Shown: one piece after another, positions 6,741 to 8,472 of the stretch
How the letters are laid out: each line of letters begins with the position of its first letter
Position numbering within the stretch: the stretch's first letter is position 1
Source: an uncultured Eubacteriales bacterium
GTDB taxonomy: Bacteria > Bacillota > Clostridia > Peptostreptococcales > Anaerovoracaceae
Length of the DNA stretch: 8,472 bases
Assembly: GCA_910585135.1 (NCBI GenBank)
Contig: CAJUEB010000099.1
Span: 1 to 8,472, forward strand
Direction of reading: 5' to 3'
Made by a program: the position numbers and the translations under genes
Notes under the pieces: model-generated
The model's input: only the letters and a program-made list of their open reading frames with translations
The model's database searches: none
What the model was told of the DNA's origin: nothing

Positions 6741-6762
6741 AAAGGCGATATAATGGTTTGAT

Positions 6763-6789
6763 AGCGGTGAATTTGTTTTCCGCTTTTTT
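6763..6789 (+). terminator. Intrinsic terminator candidate just upstream of the efflux promoter
   Basis: AGCGG (6763-6767) pairs with CCGCT (6780-6784), and the stem can extend past one T-T mismatch through GAA/TTT to a 4-nt loop. Six T (6784-6789) follow directly. It ends 43 nt before the -35 of the marR/MATE promoter and would insulate that operon from readthrough. Confidence 0.5.
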
Positions 6790-6832
6790 GTTTGAGTAGG
6801 CATTTCTCTTTCAATTGGTAAACTGGCAGAAC

Positions 6833-6861
6833 TTGACAGAGGTACGAAATCATACTATACT
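6833..6861 (+). promoter_or_regulatory. Sigma-70 type promoter of the MarR/MATE operon
   Basis: TTGACA (6833-6838) is a perfect -35 and TATACT (6856-6861) is a five-of-six -10, separated by exactly 17 nt. Transcription is expected to start near 6868. This is the clearest promoter in the window. Such a near-consensus promoter usually needs a repressor, and the operator copies overlapping it fit that. Confidence 0.85.
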
Positions 6862-6882
6862 AGGTGAGTACGAAATCATACT
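6842..6882 (+). promoter_or_regulatory. Paired operator: two identical 15-bp repeats over the promoter
   Basis: GTACGAAATCATACT occurs at 6842-6856 and again at 6868-6882, 26 bp apart start to start. Each copy is an imperfect palindrome, GTAcGA-AA-TCaTAC, with one mismatched pair between 6-bp arms, as expected for a dimeric winged-helix repressor. The first copy fills the -35/-10 spacer and the second sits at the expected transcription start. The MarR-family protein encoded downstream is the obvious candidate to bind them; that link is inference. Confidence 0.8.
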
Positions 6883-7115
6883 TCGCCCAATCAAGGCAAG
6901 TATAAGGGGCGCTTTGCGTATTTTGCTGTTCGGACGGCTCGGCGTTTTTATGGCTTGAATACCGCCGAGCGACATTTACGAAGATTTGAGCTGGTTGGAC
7001 AGCGCCGGGCTGCATGCAATGGGCGCTGGAAGCAAGTGTTAGAAGCATCAGGGACTTTTAAGCCATTTAAAAACGTTGAAAGCTTTTGAAATTTTATATG
7101 GAAAGGAGTCAGGCA
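6868..7115 (+). other. Long structured 5' leader of the MarR/MATE operon
   Basis: About 248 nt lie between the expected transcript start and the MarR start codon. Three inverted pairs are visible: CGCCC/GGGCG (6884-6888, 6907-6911), GCTCGGCG/CGCCGAGC (6937-6944, 6963-6970) and CAGCGCC/GGCGCTG (7000-7006, 7022-7028). None is followed directly by a T-run. I do not recognise a known riboswitch class. No ORF with a ribosome binding site was found here. Confidence 0.45.
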
Positions 7116-7550
7116 ATGCCGGATTTATTGTCGAAACAATTAAAATGTTTTACCTATATTAGTGAGGAGATGGATGCCGCTTATCATAAGGCATCACTCA
7201 AATTGGGACTTTCCGACAGCGAATGCATGATTCTCTACAGCATACGCTCTCGCGGGGAAAGCTGCCTTTTGCGCGATATAACGGCGCTTGGAATCAGCAA
7301 GCAGACGGTTAATTCAGCATTGCGGAAGATGGAGCGGGAAGGTGTCGTATATCTGGAAACGCTTGGCGGAAACAGGAAGAAAATCTGCCTGACCGAAAAA
7401 GGCGTTAAACGTGTGGCAGATACTGTTGACAAACTGATCAAGATAGAAAATGAAACACTGGCAGCATGGTCTTCTAAGGAATTGGAACAATATATCGCAT
7501 TGTCAAAACGATATTTGCGGGATTTCAATGAAAAAATAAGCGAGCTTTAA
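7116..7550 (+). CDS. MarR-family transcriptional regulator
   Basis: The protein has 144 residues from ATG 7116, supported by AAAGGAG (7102-7108) 7 nt upstream; an in-frame TTG at 7086 would bury that site. The size and layout are typical of MarR proteins, which bind DNA as dimers and release it on binding small molecules. N-terminal helices (1-32) precede a winged helix: LSDSECMILYSI, then CLLRDITALGISKQTVNSAL with recognition helix about S61-E75. The wing is at about L80-I90 (LETLGGNRKKI), and LTEKGVKRV leads to C-terminal dimerisation helices. The gene lies downstream of a strong promoter carrying two copies of a palindromic 15-mer, consistent with autorepression, and 11 nt before a MATE pump gene. 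This is the same arrangement as the MepR/MepA efflux locus of Staphylococcus. The inducing ligand is unknown. Confidence 0.94.
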   Translation: MPDLLSKQLKCFTYISEEMDAAYHKASLKLGLSDSECMILYSIRSRGESCLLRDITALGISKQTVNSALRKMEREGVVYLETLGGNRKKICLTEKGVKRVADTVDKLIKIENETLAAWSSKELEQYIALSKRYLRDFNEKISEL

Positions 7551-7561
7551 AGGGAGGAAAT

Positions 7562-8472
7562 ATGGACAGGAAACAGATACAGCTTTCGGATCATTTCGAT
7601 TATAAACGCTTGATACAGTTTGCATTGCCGACCGTCGCCATGACGATATTTACTTCTATTTACGGCGTGGTAGATGGATTTTTCGTATCGAATTTTGTGG
7701 GAAAAACAGCGTTTGCGGCAATCAATTTTATTATGCCTGTCATCATGATCATCGGGGCTGTTGGCGCTATTTTTGGCGCAGGCGGAAGTGCTCTCGTGGC
7801 AAAGACTCTCGGTGAAGGCGATCGTGAGGCGGCGAACCGGCTTTTTTCCTTGTTTGTTTATGTGCCGGCTGTATGCGGCAGCGTTCTGGCCCTTTTGGGC
7901 TTTGCTTTTATCCCACAGATCGCGCAGCTTTTAGGTGCACAAGGGGATCTTTTGGATAACTGTATTTTGTATGGGCGCATCAGCATGGTTTCCGTGCCTG
8001 CCTTTATGTTGCAGTATGCGTTTCAAAACTTTTTCGTGACAGCGGAAAAGCCGCATCTGGGATTCATCGTCACCGTCGGTGCTGGCGTGACGAATATCGT
8101 CTTGGATGCAGTGTTTATCGCAGGTTTTCACTGGGGCGTTGCGGGAGCGGCCGCCGCGACGGTCACTTCGGAGTTTGTAGGCGGGATCGTCCCGTGCATT
8201 TATTTCGGAAAGAAGAATACAAGTCTTCTGAAGCTGGGCAGGGCAAGAATTGAATTTGACGCTCTTTTGAAAGCGGCAACGAATGGTTCTTCGGAATTCG
8301 TTACCAACATCGCGATCTCCGTTGTCAGCGTTTTATACAATATGCAGCTTCTGCATTATGCTGGCGAAAATGGGGTGGCAGCGTATGGTGTGCTGATGTA
8401 TGTCAATTATATTTTCCATTCCATGCTCTTTGGCTACAGCATGGGGACTGCTCCATTGTTCGCTTATAATTA
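7562..8472 (+). CDS. MATE-family multidrug efflux transporter; 3' partial
   Basis: The frame opens at ATG 7562 with AGGGAGG (7551-7557) 4 nt upstream and stays open to the window edge, giving 303 residues of a protein that is normally about 450. The features match the MATE family. An amphipathic start leads to FALPTVAMTIFTSIYGVVDGFFVSNFVG, with the family's P-x(n)-Y/D-x-FFV pattern in the first helix. FGAGGSALVAKTLGEGDREAANRLFS, the loop after TM2, follows, then LQYAFQNFFVTAEKPHLG and NIVLDAVFI in TM4-5. MATE proteins export cationic drugs and other compounds by Na+ or H+ exchange across the cytoplasmic membrane. The sequence style is closest to the MepA-like group, in line with the MarR neighbour. 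Both genes should be on one transcript controlled by the operator pair upstream. The substrate cannot be deduced. Confidence 0.95.
   Translation, partial: MDRKQIQLSDHFDYKRLIQFALPTVAMTIFTSIYGVVDGFFVSNFVGKTAFAAINFIMPVIMIIGAVGAIFGAGGSALVAKTLGEGDREAANRLFSLFVYVPAVCGSVLALLGFAFIPQIAQLLGAQGDLLDNCILYGRISMVSVPAFMLQYAFQNFFVTAEKPHLGFIVTVGAGVTNIVLDAVFIAGFHWGVAGAAAATVTSEFVGGIVPCIYFGKKNTSLLKLGRARIEFDALLKAATNGSSEFVTNIAISVVSVLYNMQLLHYAGENGVAAYGVLMYVNYIFHSMLFGYSMGTAPLFAYN

Noticed and set aside
6749..6754. Perfect TATAAT between two hairpins
   Set aside because: No -35 at 16-18 nt and no TGn extension. A transcript from here would meet the 6763-6789 terminator almost at once.
6800..7042. Open frame through the operator and leader, with protein-like tail IPPSDIYEDLSWLDSAGL and one in-frame TGA at 6956
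   Set aside because: I considered selenocysteine or a pseudogene remnant. The frame crosses the promoter and both operators, has no supported start, and neighbouring frames are also open because the region is GC-rich.
7014..7061. 15-codon leader peptide starting at ATG 7014
   Set aside because: There is no ribosome binding site upstream, the start falls inside a hairpin loop, and there is no run of regulatory codons.
6868..7115. Known riboswitch (guanidine, Mn, c-di-GMP types considered for an efflux leader)
   Set aside because: I could not match the conserved core sequences of those classes, so it is left as an unnamed structured leader.

Overview
The window reads as an anaerobic Bacillota chromosome, of the Clostridia or Negativicutes type. 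The signs are strong AGGAGG-type ribosome binding sites, intrinsic-terminator-like hairpins, a stand-alone receiver/CheX-like signalling cluster and a lipoprotein signal peptide with a short lipobox. I cannot name the genus from the sequence. All supported genes are on the + strand.

Region 1 (1-2000) is a tightly packed signalling operon entered mid-gene. It holds the C-terminal end of a hybrid sensor kinase (tail of a receiver domain, HPt domain, extra helical tail), a stand-alone receiver protein whose start overlaps the kinase stop, a CheX-like phosphatase, and a second CheY-like receiver. None of these proteins carries a DNA-binding output domain. This looks like a phosphorelay that ends in protein-protein signalling and carries its own phosphatase.

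Region 2 (2001-2391) has no confident gene. It contains a marginal 54-codon ORF for a possible single-pass membrane peptide, a long-loop inverted repeat followed by a T-run, and a possible promoter with a dyad operator in front of the next gene.

Region 3 (2392-6333) holds an APC-superfamily amino acid/polyamine antiporter-like transporter. After a 114-nt gap with its own inverted repeat comes a large secreted M28-family peptidase lipoprotein with a PA-type insert and a C-terminal extension of about 260 residues. Extracellular peptide breakdown next to an amino acid carrier would suit an amino-acid-fermenting organism, but that functional link is inference.

Region 4 (6334-7115) is about 780 nt without a convincing gene and is rich in structure. 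It contains a 13-bp tandem repeat and five stem-loops, two of them good terminator candidates. A near-consensus sigma-70 promoter follows, holding two identical 15-bp operator copies, and then a leader of about 250 nt with GC-rich stems.

Region 5 (7116-8472) is the operon driven by that promoter: a MarR-family regulator followed 11 nt later by a MATE-family efflux pump that runs off the window. The layout matches the MepR-MepA style of an autoregulated multidrug-efflux operon. The paired operator and the long leader are the most distinctive regulatory features here. I did not see a wholly new multi-gene system.
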